Below, piece by piece: positions 42,861 through 50,403 of a DNA stretch of 58,911 nucleotides. Both the position numbers and the translations under genes were made by a program. Origin of the DNA: Anaerolineaceae bacterium (GTDB taxonomy: Bacteria; Chloroflexota; Anaerolineae; Anaerolineales; Anaerolineaceae). The notes under the pieces are model-generated. The model did no database searches. It saw only the letters and a program-made list of their open reading frames with translations, and was not told where the DNA came from. The stretch is taken from assembly GCA_029975475.1 (NCBI GenBank), contig JARKPB010000001.1, positions 1 through 58,911 on the forward strand, in the 5' to 3' direction. Position 1 is the first letter of the stretch, and every line of letters begins with the position of its first letter.

Positions 42861-44078
42861 ATGGACGCTGACTCTCATTTGAGCGAACGCGAGCGAGAAA
42901 TTTTGCGACTTGCGGCCACTGGCGCCAGCAACAAGGAAATTGCCGCGCGCCTGGGCATTTCCCAGTTCACGGTCAAGACCCACCTCAGTCATATTTTTGA
43001 AAAACTGGGAGTCAGCACGCGCACGGAAGCGGTCAGCCGGGTCTATTTGCCGGCCGCGCCGCCGGAGGACCTTGCGCCGAATGTGACAGCCGTTCCCCGA
43101 AGCAAAATCCGGCTGGCTGCCGGGCTGCTCGCGGGGCTGGGACTGCTGGCGTTGTTTATAACAATGCTGCTGCCGTTGTTGCGGCCCGGGCAGGATGCGC
43201 CGATCGCCGCTGCGGAAGTCCCGCGCTGGCAGACCGCTCCCGAATTGCCCGCTGCCCAGGATGCGCCGGCGGCGGTCACTTATGACAGCGCGATTTACCT
43301 TTTTGGCAGCGGGGTATGGCGCTATCTGCCGCTAGCCGAGCGCTGGGAAGTTCTGACCGCGCCGCCTGTGGACCTGAGCGGGGCGCAGGCGGCCGTGCTC
43401 GGAGGTGAGGTCTATCTGGCCGGAAGCTGCGCCGCGCCGGGTCAGGTGTGGGCGTATTCGCCGCCGGAAAACGCCTGGCGCCAGGCTGCCAGCCTGCCGG
43501 TTCAGCTGTGCGATTCAGCCCTTGCCGCGCTGGATGGATGGCTTTATGTGCTTGGCGGCTGGGATGGCCAGAACGAAAGCGCCGCGGTATGGCGCTTTCA
43601 CCCATCGGAAGGCCGCTGGGAGAAGGCGGATAGCCTGCCGCGGGCTCTGCGGGGCGCGCGCGCCGTATCACTGGACGGAAAATTGATCTTAATCGGCGGG
43701 AGCAGCGCGGACGCGCCCAGCGCAAACGTCTGGCAGTACGACCCGCAAAGCGAGCGCCAGACCGGGGCTGCCTGGGAACCCCGCGCCGATTTGCCCCAGC
43801 CGCGCAGCGGGTCGGCCGCCGCTGTGCTTGCCGGGCAGGTGTACCTGTTCGGCGGCAGCCTGAAGGACGGCAGCCCGGCTCCCGCGCTGCAGTACTCCCC
43901 GGCCCAGAACCGCTGGTCGCCGGTCGACGCGCCGCCGGACTGGCAGGGCGGTACACCCGGCCTGGCAGCAGTGGAAACCGATCTGCACCTGCTGGGCGGG
44001 CTGCGCGGCGGGCAGCCCAGCAGCAGCCATTTCGTTTCACGCGCGGTCTATATTATCCTGGTACCCCTGATTCCCTGA
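42861..44078 (+). CDS. Membrane-anchored LuxR-type HTH regulator with extracytoplasmic Kelch domain
   Basis: A 405-residue protein with three parts: a LuxR/FixJ HTH at about residues 6-62 (LSEREREILRLAATGASNKEIAARLGISQFTVKTHLSHIF), one transmembrane segment at about 85-107 (LAAGLLAGLGLLALFITMLLPLL), and a Kelch beta-propeller from about residue 135 onward with motifs such as LYVLGGWDGQ, LILIGGSSAD and VYLFGGSLKDG, each followed by a Trp-centred strand. The topology puts DNA binding inside and the propeller outside, like CadC or ToxR. It probably senses an envelope or extracellular signal. Divergent from the ABC exporter and 99 nt upstream of a secreted repeat protein. Confidence 0.85.
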   Translation: MDADSHLSEREREILRLAATGASNKEIAARLGISQFTVKTHLSHIFEKLGVSTRTEAVSRVYLPAAPPEDLAPNVTAVPRSKIRLAAGLLAGLGLLALFITMLLPLLRPGQDAPIAAAEVPRWQTAPELPAAQDAPAAVTYDSAIYLFGSGVWRYLPLAERWEVLTAPPVDLSGAQAAVLGGEVYLAGSCAAPGQVWAYSPPENAWRQAASLPVQLCDSALAALDGWLYVLGGWDGQNESAAVWRFHPSEGRWEKADSLPRALRGARAVSLDGKLILIGGSSADAPSANVWQYDPQSERQTGAAWEPRADLPQPRSGSAAAVLAGQVYLFGGSLKDGSPAPALQYSPAQNRWSPVDAPPDWQGGTPGLAAVETDLHLLGGLRGGQPSSSHFVSRAVYIILVPLIP

Positions 44079-44099
44079 AAAATACTCCAAATGGGTGAT

Positions 44100-44119
44100 T
44101 GCCAGCCTGGCAGCTTTTT
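44100..44119 (+). terminator. Weak terminator after the LuxR-Kelch gene
   Basis: TGCCA-GCC-TGGCA (44100-44112) followed by GC and six T. The stem is only 5 bp, so read-through into the next gene is likely. Confidence 0.45.
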
Positions 44120-44177
44120 TGGTATGCTCATGGTTGGCAATGATTGGTTTTTGGTTGAATTTGAAGGAGTCGAATGG

Positions 44178-45671
44178 ATGAAAAAATTGGCCGCTCTCAT
44201 CTTCATGCTTGTCCTGACCGCCGGCCTGGCGGCGCCTTCCGCCTACGGTTCCAGTCCCGCGAACTGGCAGTCCAGCATCGTGCTGGCCAACCCCAACGGC
44301 GGCGGCGCAGGGAATTCCGGGGTCAGCGTGTCCGTCAATTTTTACGGCGCCAACGCACCTGTTCTGGCTGAGGAGACGATCAATGCGTTCGGTTCGCTGG
44401 AATTAAATTACGGTGTGACCGACAACTTCAAAGGCTCGGCCGAAATCAGCGCCAACCAGCCGGTCGCGGCGGTCTACCGCCAGTTCCCCGGCGGCGCTGA
44501 TCAAAGTTATGCGCCGATTCTTTACACTGCCTTCAGCGCTGACCAGGCTGGCGCAACGTATTACATCCCGACCTTCGTGCGGCGCGCGGATGTTTCCAGC
44601 CTGATCGGGATCCAGAATATTGACGCCTCGATCGCCTCTTTGAACCTGAAATTTTATAAGACCGGCAATACGACCGGCAGTCCCGATTACGTGCTTGAAA
44701 ATTATCTGGTGGACCCGTTCAGCAGCCGCCAGCTGGGCGGGGCTGGTTCAACCGATCTGCCGAATTTCCCCGCCAATTTTGACGGCAGCCTGGTGATCAG
44801 CCTTCAAGATCCTGAATGCACGAGCTGCGGCAAGCGTATCGTGGTCGCCGCCCAGGAAATTCCCAACAGCGGGCGGCGCGCCTATGCCTTTGAAGGCCGC
44901 CCGCAGGGGAGTATGTTCGCCTACATGCCCAGCGCGATGTGCAAGGTCGGAACGACCCAGCAGACCACCTATTACGCGGTGCAAAACGCCGGGTCTGGTG
45001 ACACTTACGTGATTGTGGATTATTACGATAACAACGGCAAGAAAATCGCAACGCAAAAATCCGGCAGGGTGAAGCCGGGCGCGAAGGTTTCGATCAACAC
45101 CTGTTTGGCGCGCGGCATGGGCGGCAAGAGCGGTTCAGCGGTGATTTACGCTGACAACGACGGTAAAACCACGCTAAACGCGGTTACCAGGAAATATGAG
45201 TACGCCGCTGATGGCAATATCGTCGCGATGGGCAAGGTGGTATCCACCGACGGCCTGGCCACCGCCTTTACCGCTCCCGGCAGCGGTTCCAGGCTGCTTT
45301 CCCTGCCGTATATTCCCTGGGGCGCATCTACATATGATTACCGCGCGTATATTGCGGTGTTCAACCCTTCCAGTACCCAAACCGCCAACGTTGAAATCAC
45401 CTATTACACCCGCGAAGGCTGCGGTCCTTCCGGCGCGCCGCCGGTGGATGGCTGCCAGTCAAAGCGGCACCGCCTGACGGTCAAACCGCTGGGTAAGGGA
45501 AATTCCACGCCAATGCTGGGCAGCGCGCTGATCAGCGGAAGTTTCATCGGCTCGGCGGTGGTAAGCAGTGATCAGCCGGTGGTGGTGCTGGTGCGCGTTC
45601 AAAAAACCACCAAAGTCAAGGGGTTTACCACCCTTGGCGAAGATTACACCGGGGTAGAACTGGCGCGTTGA
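44178..45671 (+). CDS. Secreted protein of about four tandem beta-sandwich-like repeats
   Basis: A 497-residue exported protein. MKKLAALIFMLVLTAGLAAPSAYGSS is a clear signal peptide with a probable cut after AYG. The mature part can be read as four units of about 115 residues, each starting with a strand carrying N (SSIVLANPN, SLIGIQNID, TYYAVQNAG, AYIAVFNPS), then an aromatic strand (VSVNFYGAN, LNLKFYKTG, VIVDYYDNN, VEITYYTRE), and ending with a GSAxI or GSLVI strand and a hydrophobic VVA-type strand. There is no catalytic motif and no membrane anchor. Probable surface or matrix protein. AAGGAG precedes the start at 44178. Confidence 0.75.
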   Translation: MKKLAALIFMLVLTAGLAAPSAYGSSPANWQSSIVLANPNGGGAGNSGVSVSVNFYGANAPVLAEETINAFGSLELNYGVTDNFKGSAEISANQPVAAVYRQFPGGADQSYAPILYTAFSADQAGATYYIPTFVRRADVSSLIGIQNIDASIASLNLKFYKTGNTTGSPDYVLENYLVDPFSSRQLGGAGSTDLPNFPANFDGSLVISLQDPECTSCGKRIVVAAQEIPNSGRRAYAFEGRPQGSMFAYMPSAMCKVGTTQQTTYYAVQNAGSGDTYVIVDYYDNNGKKIATQKSGRVKPGAKVSINTCLARGMGGKSGSAVIYADNDGKTTLNAVTRKYEYAADGNIVAMGKVVSTDGLATAFTAPGSGSRLLSLPYIPWGASTYDYRAYIAVFNPSSTQTANVEITYYTREGCGPSGAPPVDGCQSKRHRLTVKPLGKGNSTPMLGSALISGSFIGSAVVSSDQPVVVLVRVQKTTKVKGFTTLGEDYTGVELAR

Positions 45672-45691
45672 TTGCTGAAAGTGCGAGGATG

Positions 45692-45735
45692 AATCTGGCG
45701 GACGGGCTTACGGCTGGTCCGCCAGATTGTTTTTT
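45692..45735 (+). terminator. Strong intrinsic terminator
   Basis: AATCTGGCGGAC (45692-45703) pairs perfectly with GTCCGCCAGATT (45717-45728), then GTTTTTTCC. The stop codon of the convergent hydrolase gene lies in the loop (45708-45710) and the right arm encodes its last residues. On the opposite strand there is no T tract. Confidence 0.92.
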
Positions 45736-46799
45736 CCTGCCAGCACATCCTGGCGCAGGATTTGGCGCAAGCGCTGCGGCTCTTCAAAAAGCGGGCTGTG
45801 AGCCGAATTTTCAAAGGTGTAAAACCCTTTGAGCGGCGCTTTCAGTTGATCCAGATAGGCTTGTGCCAGCTCATACGAGCAGGTGTAGTCATACCGGCCG
45901 TGCAGGAAATACACCGGCAGGTCCAGAGAAGGCACGACCGCCCGCAGGTCAGTGGAGAACATCGAATCGCGCAAAGCGCGCTGAGAAAGCGCTTTGCCGC
46001 GCCAGAGATTTATTTTTTCTTGCAGGGTGTATTCGGGGTGCAGCCAGGAAGGCAGGAAGATGCCGGTGATGACCGATTTCATCGCGCGGGTGGTGCCGAC
46101 CCCAGCGCGGTGCATGGTCTCGTCCCGCAGGCGCAGGTAGGCATCCGGGAGGGGTACGCTCGCCGTTGGCGGGGCGGCTCGCAAACGTTCCACCATCTTT
46201 TGATCTCCCTGCTGGCGGTAAGCATCCAGCAGGGAGTTGTACGCCAGCTGTTCCGATTCGAGTTGATCGGTCATCTGGCCTATACCGATATAGGCATCGT
46301 AGCGATCTGGCGCGCGCTGGGCAGCCTGGAGTCCGATAAAACTGCCGCCGGAATGAGCCATCAGATAGATTTTCTCCACGCCAAACCGCTGGCGCAGATA
46401 ATCGGTGACCGCGATGGTGTCAGCGACCAGCTGCTCGACGGTCAGGCTCTCCGGCTGGATTTCCGGGCTGTAAGACAGGCCTGCCCCGCGCTGTTCCCAC
46501 CAGACGACCACAAAATCTTCTTCCAGACCGGTCGGGTACTGCCGGGTGAGAAAGTACTCCGGCATCCCTGGCCCACCGTGTAAAAAGAGCAGGACTGGAT
46601 GGCGCTTATCGCTGCCTTTGATGAACATCCCCTGCTGCGCGCCGTTGATGGGCACAAAGATTTTTTCGGAGATGCTGTTCGCCAGTTGCTCACCGTCCGG
46701 GCCGCTCAGGGGTTGGACCTTTCCGGGGCTGAGCAGCCAGAGCGCTGCCGCAAGCATAAGGACCAGGGTTAGTCCGCCGGCAAGGACGGTCAGGATCAT
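45708..46799 (-). CDS. Alpha/beta hydrolase (prolyl aminopeptidase-like), membrane-anchored
   Basis: A 363-residue alpha/beta hydrolase. An N-terminal hydrophobic segment (residues 2-22) makes it membrane-anchored or exported. The HGGPG oxyanion motif is at about residue 74, WWEQRGAGLS follows, the nucleophile is in MAHSGGSFIG near residue 148, the acid probably in HGRYDYT near 300 and the His in ENSAHSPLFEEP near 332. The HGGPG and AHSGGS pattern fits the prolyl iminopeptidase group, but substrates vary widely. The ATG is supported by AGGCAGGA upstream. Confidence 0.85.
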   Translation of the reverse strand: MILTVLAGGLTLVLMLAAALWLLSPGKVQPLSGPDGEQLANSISEKIFVPINGAQQGMFIKGSDKRHPVLLFLHGGPGMPEYFLTRQYPTGLEEDFVVVWWEQRGAGLSYSPEIQPESLTVEQLVADTIAVTDYLRQRFGVEKIYLMAHSGGSFIGLQAAQRAPDRYDAYIGIGQMTDQLESEQLAYNSLLDAYRQQGDQKMVERLRAAPPTASVPLPDAYLRLRDETMHRAGVGTTRAMKSVITGIFLPSWLHPEYTLQEKINLWRGKALSQRALRDSMFSTDLRAVVPSLDLPVYFLHGRYDYTCSYELAQAYLDQLKAPLKGFYTFENSAHSPLFEEPQRLRQILRQDVLAGKNNLADQP

Positions 46800-47036
46800 T
46801 TTCCTGCCTTTCCAGACCGGCGTCCGGGCAGTATCGGATTACGAAAAGCAGGCATGGTTCTCCTTCTCGGCGCTTTGATTTCAGGTTCATGGTGGAATCC
46901 AGTGGTTTGGCTGTACAGGTATTATAGAAGATAATCGCTGAGAGGCGCGAATCGCAGACCCCCGCCCACTATCCCAAACATCGCTTCGCAATTACAATCA
47001 AGAGGAACAGATAAAACAATCACAAGGCATACCCTT

Positions 47037-48479
47037 ATGGATGAGCAAATTTCACCGATCCAACCTCCTCTGGAAGATTTACCCGAAGCGCGCCTGGCGG
47101 ACCTGCCGGAGAATTTACGCAAAGGAGCGGCTCTGGCAGGCTGGAAAGAGTTGATGCCGGTGCAGGCCAGAGCGCTGCCGTACCTGTTTTCTGGCCGCGA
47201 TATGATGATCCAGTCGCGCACCGGCAGCGGCAAAACCGGCGCTTACCTGCTGCCTTTGCTGGAACTGGTCAACCCGCTGGACAACGCGGCCCAGGCTTTG
47301 ATCCTGGTGCCAACCCGCGAACTGGCTTCACAGGTGCTCGGTGAAGCGGAGCTGCTTGGCCAGGCTACCGGCGTGCGCGCCGCGGCGGTGTACGGCGGGG
47401 TGGGCTACCGCGCCCAGATGGACGCTTTCAAAGCCGGGGCACAGATCGTCATCGGCACCCCGGGTCGCATCCTCGACCACCTGCTGCGGCGCTCGCTTTC
47501 ACTGAAGCATTTGAAGTACCTGGTATTTGATGAAGCCGACCGCATGCTCTCGATGGGTTTTTACCCGGATATGCGCCGGCTGCAGGCTTATCTGCCGGAG
47601 CAGGCGATCAGCACGTTTATGTTCTCAGCCACCTTTCCTCCCCAGGTGATGCGCCTGACCGGCCAGTTCCTGCGCCAGCCGGGCTTTATTAACCTGAGCA
47701 GCGACCACATCCACGTCAGCGAAACCGAGCATGTTTTTTATAAAGTTCCCGGCATGGACAAAGACCGCAGTCTGGTGCGCATTATCGAGGTGGAAAACCC
47801 GCTCTCAGCCATCATCTTCTGCAACACCCGGGTGCGCGTGGAATACGTCGCCACGGTGTTGCAGCGCTTCGGCTATGACGCGGACATGCTCACTTCCGAT
47901 CTCTCCCAGGCCGCCCGGGAAAAGGTGCTGACCCGCGTCCGTCAGGGGACGCTGCGTTTCCTGGTAGCCACGGATGTGGCCGCGCGCGGTATCGATCTGC
48001 CGGAGCTTTCGCATGTGATTCAGTACGAACCGCCGGAGGATCCCGAGTCTTACATTCACCGCGCCGGGCGCACCGGTCGGGCGGGCGGCAGCGGCACGGC
48101 TATCACCCTGGTTAATCCGGCCGAACGCACCGGCCTGCTCTCGATTGCCAGGCGTTTCAGCATCCCGCTGGAAGAGCGTCCGCTGCCGGATGATGCCGCG
48201 GTGGAGAAAGTGGTGGCCGAGCGGGCAATCGCCCTGCTGGAAGCGCGCCTGCGCGCCCGCGATCAACTGCAAAGCGAGCGCATGCGCCGCTTTATCCCGC
48301 TGGCCCGCGCGCTGAACGAAACAGATGAGGATACCGGTTTGCTGGCGATGCTGCTGGACGATTTCTACCAGGAAACCTTCCACGCCCCGGCCGTGCCGCC
48401 GGCCGATGAGGAACAGCCAGCGCGCAGGCCGGGCGCTCCCCAGCGCCGCCCGGGCGGGCGCAGCCGAAGGCGGCGATAA
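47037..48479 (+). CDS. DEAD-box ATP-dependent RNA helicase
   Basis: A 480-residue DEAD-box helicase with all core motifs: Q motif (GWKELMPVQARALPYL), motif I SRTGSGKT, Ia PTRELA, Ib TPGR, II DEAD (VFDEADRML), III SAT, IV IIFCNT, V ATDVAARGIDLPEL and VI HRAGRTGRAG. The last 40 residues form a basic, Arg-rich tail (RRPGAPQRRPGGRSRRRR) suited to RNA binding. It unwinds RNA in ribosome assembly or mRNA turnover. No strong Shine-Dalgarno is seen before the ATG. Confidence 0.94.
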   Translation: MDEQISPIQPPLEDLPEARLADLPENLRKGAALAGWKELMPVQARALPYLFSGRDMMIQSRTGSGKTGAYLLPLLELVNPLDNAAQALILVPTRELASQVLGEAELLGQATGVRAAAVYGGVGYRAQMDAFKAGAQIVIGTPGRILDHLLRRSLSLKHLKYLVFDEADRMLSMGFYPDMRRLQAYLPEQAISTFMFSATFPPQVMRLTGQFLRQPGFINLSSDHIHVSETEHVFYKVPGMDKDRSLVRIIEVENPLSAIIFCNTRVRVEYVATVLQRFGYDADMLTSDLSQAAREKVLTRVRQGTLRFLVATDVAARGIDLPELSHVIQYEPPEDPESYIHRAGRTGRAGGSGTAITLVNPAERTGLLSIARRFSIPLEERPLPDDAAVEKVVAERAIALLEARLRARDQLQSERMRRFIPLARALNETDEDTGLLAMLLDDFYQETFHAPAVPPADEEQPARRPGAPQRRPGGRSRRRR

Positions 48480-48495
48480 GGTTATTATGGAATCA

Positions 48496-48527
48496 CCCCC
48501 AACGCTGATGGGTTGGGGGTTTGCTTT
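48496..48527 (+). terminator. Terminator after the helicase gene
   Basis: CCCCCAAC (48496-48503) and GTTGGGGG (48512-48519), 8-bp perfect stem, 8-nt loop, then TTTGCTTT. Confidence 0.85.
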
Positions 48528-48621
48528 GACACAGGGGGTCCTGCCGTTTGCCGCTGGCAGGGGCGGAAAAATCCACTGCCGCCGCAGCTGCGGCGCGCGG
48601 ATCAAAAAATTGCGCCCGGTG

Positions 48622-49749
48622 CTACCGCTGCTGGGCCGGATGGACGGGAGGCGCGGCGTGGCTGCGCAGGAGCGAACCGTTCGCGATGCCGGCCAGGGTT
48701 CGCCCGGTGATGATCAGCCAGAGCAGGATTAAACCGGTCAGGGCGGCCAGCCCGACCCAGAGGAAGAGCGGGTATTCCAGCGCCTGATAGAGAACGCCGC
48801 TGGCCACGCTGAACGCGCCGGTGGGAAAGACGAACGCCCACCAGCTTAAAGCAAACGGCAGCGCGGTGCTTCTGCGCTGTCCGAGCAGCACCAGCAGCGA
48901 GAGCAGCAGCCAGAAGAATGCGAAACCCCACAGGGCAACGGCGCTGATCAGGCTAATGACCGACAGACTTTCTGCGGTTTGCGGGCTGAAACCGAAGACC
49001 GCCTGGGCGGGCTTCGTCAACCGGATCAGGATGATGGTTAAGAGCGATGTAGGCGCCATACCAATCGCCAGCGGAGGTTCCAGGTGCGCGGGCGGCGGGG
49101 CGTGAAAGATGTACCGCGAGAAGACCAGTGCCATCACCAGGAGAAAAAGCAGGCTGCCAGCGCCGGTAAATGCCAGGCTGAGCACCAATATCAGCCCTCC
49201 CCAGGCTGTCCCCGCGTAATGGCTGGCCAGGCTGAAACCCAGCACAGGCACAAGCAGCGCAGAAACAGCAGGAATGAGCCAGCCCAGGGTGGCTGTCTCC
49301 GGCCTGACCTCGGGCTGTTGGAAGAAATTGCGGATAATGATCAGCGCGAAGGCCAGAATACCGGCGGAACCAGTCAGCCACAAACCCAGCAAAACTGGCC
49401 AAAGCGTTGTTTCTGGCAGAAACGGCAGACTGGTTTTTTCCAGCGCGATACCCAGGATTAATATCGATATGGGCATGGTTGGGAAAAAGGCGGCGGAAAC
49501 CGGGTGCGCCAGGTCCTGCAGCGCGGCGGAAGGGAACAGAACCCAGCGGGCCGTCCAGGGGATCAGAAGTATCACAAAAGCGATTACGGCCAGGGCAAGG
49601 AAAAACACCTGCAGCGAAGCAGCCGGCGTGAGGACGGGGCGAAAGGGGGTGAGCGCGATCGCGATCACACCGGTGCCCATAACCGCGGCGTACCAGCCTG
49701 GCGCGAAGGATTGGATCATTTCTTTCAGGGAAAATTGATTGTTCGGCAT
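48622..49749 (-). CDS. TDT-family transporter (TehA/SLAC1-like)
   Basis: A 375-residue protein with about ten membrane segments. SFAPGWYAAVMGTGVIAIAL at the start and LAHPVSAAFFPTMPISILILG are typical of the tellurite-resistance/dicarboxylate transporter family, which includes TehA, malate permease Mae1 and the SLAC1 anion channels. It probably passes a small anion. It is convergent with the helicase gene and stands alone. Confidence 0.88.
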   Translation of the reverse strand: MPNNQFSLKEMIQSFAPGWYAAVMGTGVIAIALTPFRPVLTPAASLQVFFLALAVIAFVILLIPWTARWVLFPSAALQDLAHPVSAAFFPTMPISILILGIALEKTSLPFLPETTLWPVLLGLWLTGSAGILAFALIIIRNFFQQPEVRPETATLGWLIPAVSALLVPVLGFSLASHYAGTAWGGLILVLSLAFTGAGSLLFLLVMALVFSRYIFHAPPPAHLEPPLAIGMAPTSLLTIILIRLTKPAQAVFGFSPQTAESLSVISLISAVALWGFAFFWLLLSLLVLLGQRRSTALPFALSWWAFVFPTGAFSVASGVLYQALEYPLFLWVGLAALTGLILLWLIITGRTLAGIANGSLLRSHAAPPVHPAQQR

Positions 49750-50240
49750 GTTTACCTCATCACTTACAGTGTACCCATTGGATGAATAAAATGGATCGAA
49801 GTTACAAAAATGCGCTTCGGATGCCCTTTAATGAGTGAATTTACACTGCCAGGTTTCGACTGGAACTTAACGCCGCCCGATTGAATGAAAAACCGGTTAA
49901 TGCGGCTGCCGGTGAACGGCCGGGTAAATCAGCCCCCTTCTTCTATCCGGAAAAAAGACAGATAGCCTGAGGATGTCCAGGCGAGAATGAAAAACGCCAG
50001 GGCAGATGGCGGTTTAGAATGACGTAAACCCGTCCCGCCTTGTAAGGCATTCTCTGATCCAAGATGAGGATCCATTTTTGCCAAAAACCCCTTTGGCTTT
50101 GGTTGACCGCGCGCGTGATATAACGTTTTCTAGCCCTGAGCGGCTGAAGTTGTTTGCAAAAATGATAAATCAATTTACTGAAGAACCGGCTAAAATATGA
50201 TTGTCCGGCTAAGATTTTTCCATACAGGCACTACCCCGCC
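49750..50240. other. 491-nt intergenic region, no gene seen
   Basis: It lies between the divergent TDT transporter and the diguanylate cyclase. TAAAAT at about 50190 could be a -10 for the latter. A TTGACC and a TATAAC near 50103-50124 are only 10 nt apart and cannot form a standard promoter. No RNA family was recognised. Confidence 0.5.
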
Positions 50241-50403
50241 ATGCCAGTTTATTCATTCACACCGGCAGCTATCAGTTATTTAACCCAGTTTCTGCTTTCG
50301 CTGTCCATCAGCGTTTTTCTGATTTTTTTTCGCCCGCTGGCAGCGCACAAAACAGCTGACCCTGCTGCTGATTTTCTTTACGCTGATTACCGTTTTTATC
50401 GGC
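50241..50403 (+). pseudogene. 5' fragment of the diguanylate cyclase gene, out of frame with the rest
   Basis: The ATG at 50241 opens MPVYSFTPAAISYLTQFLLS and continues as a membrane helix (ISVFLIFF), then loses hydrophobicity and sense after a run of eight T at 50323-50330. Removing one T joins this to the frame used from 50404: the join reads LIFFARWQRTKQLTLLL and continues into further membrane helices. The frame used downstream has a stop at 50320-50322 and would need an unusual TTG start. So this is very likely the true N-terminus of the following gene. Confidence 0.75.

Noticed and set aside
50103-50124. TTGACC and TATAAC upstream of the diguanylate cyclase
   Set aside because: The spacer is only 10 nt, too short for a sigma-70-type promoter.
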